Positions 6,445-8,123 of a stretch of 8,123 nt of DNA are shown here, in pieces (within the stretch, counting starts at the first letter, position 1; each line of letters begins with the position of its first letter). Source of the DNA: Rikenella microfusus. GTDB taxonomy: Bacteria; Bacteroidota; Bacteroidia; Bacteroidales; SZUA-534. The notes under the pieces were generated by a model, which searched no databases, was not told the origin of the DNA, and saw only the letters and a list, made by a program, of their open reading frames with translations. The position numbers and the translations under genes are program-made. The stretch is from contig DYQV01000105.1 in the NCBI GenBank assembly GCA_020719105.1, positions 1 through 8,123 on the forward strand. The letters are read 5' to 3'.

Positions 6445-7164
6445 ATGTTGACTATGAAAAATCTTAGACTGATGCTTGTAAAAAAACTGATTGCAGAATT
6501 TATTGGTACCTTTTGGCTGGTTTTGGGTGGTTGCGGAAGCGCTGTTTTGGCTGCTGCCTATCCCGAATTAGGAATTGGCTTTGTTGGTGTTGCCATTGCT
6601 TTTGGCTTAACCGTTGTTACCATGGCCTACGCTATTGGCCACATCTCAGGTTGCCACCTGAACCCGGCTGTCTCAATTGGACTTTGGATCGGTGGCCGTT
6701 TTGACAAAAAGGAAATAATTCCTTACATAGGTGCTCAAGTTCTGGGAGGAATTGCCGGAGCAGCTACTTTATACGTCATTGCCAGTGGTAAACCAGGCTT
6801 CGAAATAGGTGGATTTGCGGCCAATGGTTTCGGTGAGCATTCACCAGGTGGTTATAGCTTGCTTGCGGCATTGGTAACAGAAGTTGTAATGACTTTTATG
6901 TTTCTGATAATTATTTTAGGAACCACCCATTCCAATGCATCCAAAAAATTTGCCGGATTGGCCATTGGCCTTGGGTTAACCCTAATTCACTTAATTAGCA
7001 TTCCGGTTACCAATACATCGGTTAATCCGGCCAGAAGCACCAGCCAGGCTATATTTGCCGGCGAATGGGCCATGGGACAATTGTGGTTATTCTGGGTGGC
7101 TCCCATTGTTGGTGCTATTTTAGCCGGACTTATTTACAAATTTTTGGCACCCGAAAAAAAATAA
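6445..7164 (+). CDS. aqpZ: Aquaporin Z, water channel
   Basis: A tetrameric inner-membrane water channel of the MIP family. The two pore motifs are NPA at 73-75 and NPA at 194-196. The selectivity filter residues of water-specific AqpZ are all present: Phe53, His182, Thr191 and Arg197 (equivalent to F43, H174, T183 and R189 of E. coli AqpZ). The family stretches GTFWLVLGGCGSAVLAA (21-37), ANGFGEHSPGGYS (126-138) and LIHLISIPVTNTSVNPARST (180-199) are nearly identical to the E. coli protein as I remember it. The start is uncertain: ATG at 6445 has the most typical A-rich leader and gives 239 residues, ATG at 6454 gives 236, and ATG at 6472 gives 230, closest to the 231 of E. coli. All keep the full channel. 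It lies 24 bp after the CDF gene and 36 bp before uppP, so co-transcription is likely. Confidence 0.97.
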   Translation: MLTMKNLRLMLVKKLIAEFIGTFWLVLGGCGSAVLAAAYPELGIGFVGVAIAFGLTVVTMAYAIGHISGCHLNPAVSIGLWIGGRFDKKEIIPYIGAQVLGGIAGAATLYVIASGKPGFEIGGFAANGFGEHSPGGYSLLAALVTEVVMTFMFLIIILGTTHSNASKKFAGLAIGLGLTLIHLISIPVTNTSVNPARSTSQAIFAGEWAMGQLWLFWVAPIVGAILAGLIYKFLAPEKK

Positions 7165-7200
7165 AAAGTAATCACTTCTAACTCATTAAAAATCTAACCA

Positions 7201-7992
7201 ATGAATTTATTTCAAGCCATTGTACTTGCTATTGTTGAGGGGTTAACCGAATTCCTTCCTGTTTCGTCAACCGGCCACATGATTATTACTTCCACCATTT
7301 TGGGGATTGCCCAGGATGATTTTGTCAAATTTTTTACCATTGCCATCCAGTTGGGGGCAATATTATCCGTTGTGGTGCTTTATTGGCGTAGGTTTTTAAT
7401 GAGTTTTAATTTCTATGTTAAGCTTTTTGTGGCATTTATACCGGCTGCTGTTTTTGGCGTTTTATTCAGCGACCGTATTGATGCGTTGCTTGAAAATGCT
7501 TTGGTGGTTGGCATTACCCTGTTTTTAGGGGGTATTGTTTTTCTTTTTGTCGACAATTGGTTCAAAAATGAAAAAGCCATGTCGGAGGATATGCCCAACT
7601 ACAAAAAATCGTTGGCAATCGGTTTTTTTCAAACCATTGCCATGATACCCGGTGTTTCAAGATCTGCGGCAACTATAATTGGAGGGCTAACCCAAAAACT
7701 GACCCGGAAAGCAGCCGCCGAGTTTTCGTTTTTTCTGGCTGTACCTACCATGTTTGCGGCTACTGCCAAAAAAGCCTACGACTTTTATAACCAAGGTCTG
7801 GTTCTGGATCACCAAGAGATCAATCTGCTGATTGTCGGCAATGTAGTGGCTTTTATCGTTGCTTTATTGGCCATTAAAGGTTTTATCGGTTATCTTACCA
7901 AGCATGGCTTTAAAGCCTTTGGGTATTATCGTATTGCGGTAGGTGCTGTTATCATTGTCCTATTGCTTTCGGGAATCAACCTTACCATTTGA
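7201..7992 (+). CDS. uppP: Undecaprenyl-diphosphatase UppP (BacA family)
   Basis: An integral membrane phosphatase that turns undecaprenyl diphosphate into the monophosphate, regenerating the lipid carrier for peptidoglycan and surface glycans; overproduction gives bacitracin resistance in other bacteria. Its 263 residues are normal for the family. The first motif, EGLTEFLPVSSTGH (13-26), carries the ExxxE pair Glu13 and Glu17 and His26. The second, PGVSRSAATI (150-159), carries the catalytic Arg154. About eight hydrophobic segments follow the family pattern, with an inverted-repeat topology implied by the two motifs. ATG 7201 opens directly on the conserved MNLFQAIVLAIVEGLTEF start, and no Shine-Dalgarno is seen. 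In many Bacteroidota uppP sits with ftsX-, DUF3098- and truB-type genes; here it follows CDF and aqpZ, and no gene starts within the 131 bp after it. Confidence 0.97.
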   Translation: MNLFQAIVLAIVEGLTEFLPVSSTGHMIITSTILGIAQDDFVKFFTIAIQLGAILSVVVLYWRRFLMSFNFYVKLFVAFIPAAVFGVLFSDRIDALLENALVVGITLFLGGIVFLFVDNWFKNEKAMSEDMPNYKKSLAIGFFQTIAMIPGVSRSAATIIGGLTQKLTRKAAAEFSFFLAVPTMFAATAKKAYDFYNQGLVLDHQEINLLIVGNVVAFIVALLAIKGFIGYLTKHGFKAFGYYRIAVGAVIIVLLLSGINLTI

Positions 7993-8081
7993 TGGATACC
8001 ATTGACGCCGGGTTGTAAATTTTGTTAATAAGAATGCTTGTTAGAATCTTAATTTTCTGTAACTTTTCATTTAACCCGCTT

Positions 8082-8115
8082 TATTCATACCTGAGCACAG
8101 CGAAAGGTGTGAATG
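8082..8115 (+). repeat. REP-like imperfect palindrome downstream of uppP
   Basis: Bases 8082-8092 can pair with 8105-8115 over eleven positions (nine Watson-Crick, two G-T), including TTCATACCT against AGGTGTGAA, around a 12-nt loop GAGCACAGCGAA. The core CCTGAGCACAGCGAAAGG resembles intergenic palindromes of the form CCTGAGCnnAGnCGAAGG that I recall as dispersed repeats in Bacteroidota genomes. The 3' side lacks a T-tract, so it is not a standard terminator, though it could protect the 3' end of the uppP mRNA. The flanking stretch 7993-8123 has no gene I can support. The element may continue beyond the window. Confidence 0.55.
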
Positions 8116-8123
8116 TGCGATGG

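Noticed and set aside
7992..8018. Tiny ATG-initiated frame (MDTIDAGL) overlapping the uppP stop as TGATG
   Set aside because: The overlap looks like translational coupling and truB often follows uppP, but the frame stops after eight codons and I see no truB-like sequence in any frame afterwards.

Overview
The window looks like a stretch of chromosome from a member of the Bacteroidota, probably an environmental member of the Bacteroidia. The evidence is the A+T-rich composition, start codons without Shine-Dalgarno sequences (A/T-rich leaders instead), an exact TAnnTTTG -7 box in front of one gene, a Bacteroidota-type small lipoprotein, a DUF4173-like membrane protein, and degenerate 7-bp intergenic repeats. 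I cannot assign a genus from sequence alone.

Left part (1-3092). A type II NADH dehydrogenase-like flavoprotein runs leftward out of the window (its C-terminal part is missing). Divergent from it are lipA (lipoyl synthase) and, 114 bp further on, a compact NADPH-type ferredoxin/flavodoxin reductase (FNR). The gap between these two is filled by short, in-register heptamer repeats that begin over the lipA stop codon and end 3 bp before the FNR start codon. The FNR meets a convergent small lipoprotein gene with lipocalin-like features, and their stop codons overlap.

Middle part (3206-5316). A roughly 12-TM membrane protein of unknown function (DUF4173/DUF4153-like) ends in a clear rho-independent terminator. 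It is followed by a small single-TM anchored protein of unknown function with its own probable promoter.

Right part (5500-7992). Three envelope genes in one direction with short gaps (24 and 36 bp) form a probable operon: a cation diffusion facilitator with a zinc-type HD-HD metal site, aquaporin Z, and undecaprenyl-diphosphatase UppP. The window ends in a non-coding stretch carrying an imperfect palindrome that resembles the REP-like intergenic hairpins of Bacteroidota.

Most genes are ordinary housekeeping or membrane functions. I do not see a defence system, mobile element, CRISPR array or evident new multi-gene system. The points most worth a second look are the heptamer repeat block, the REP-like hairpin at the right end, the lipA-FNR pairing and the unusual company kept by uppP.
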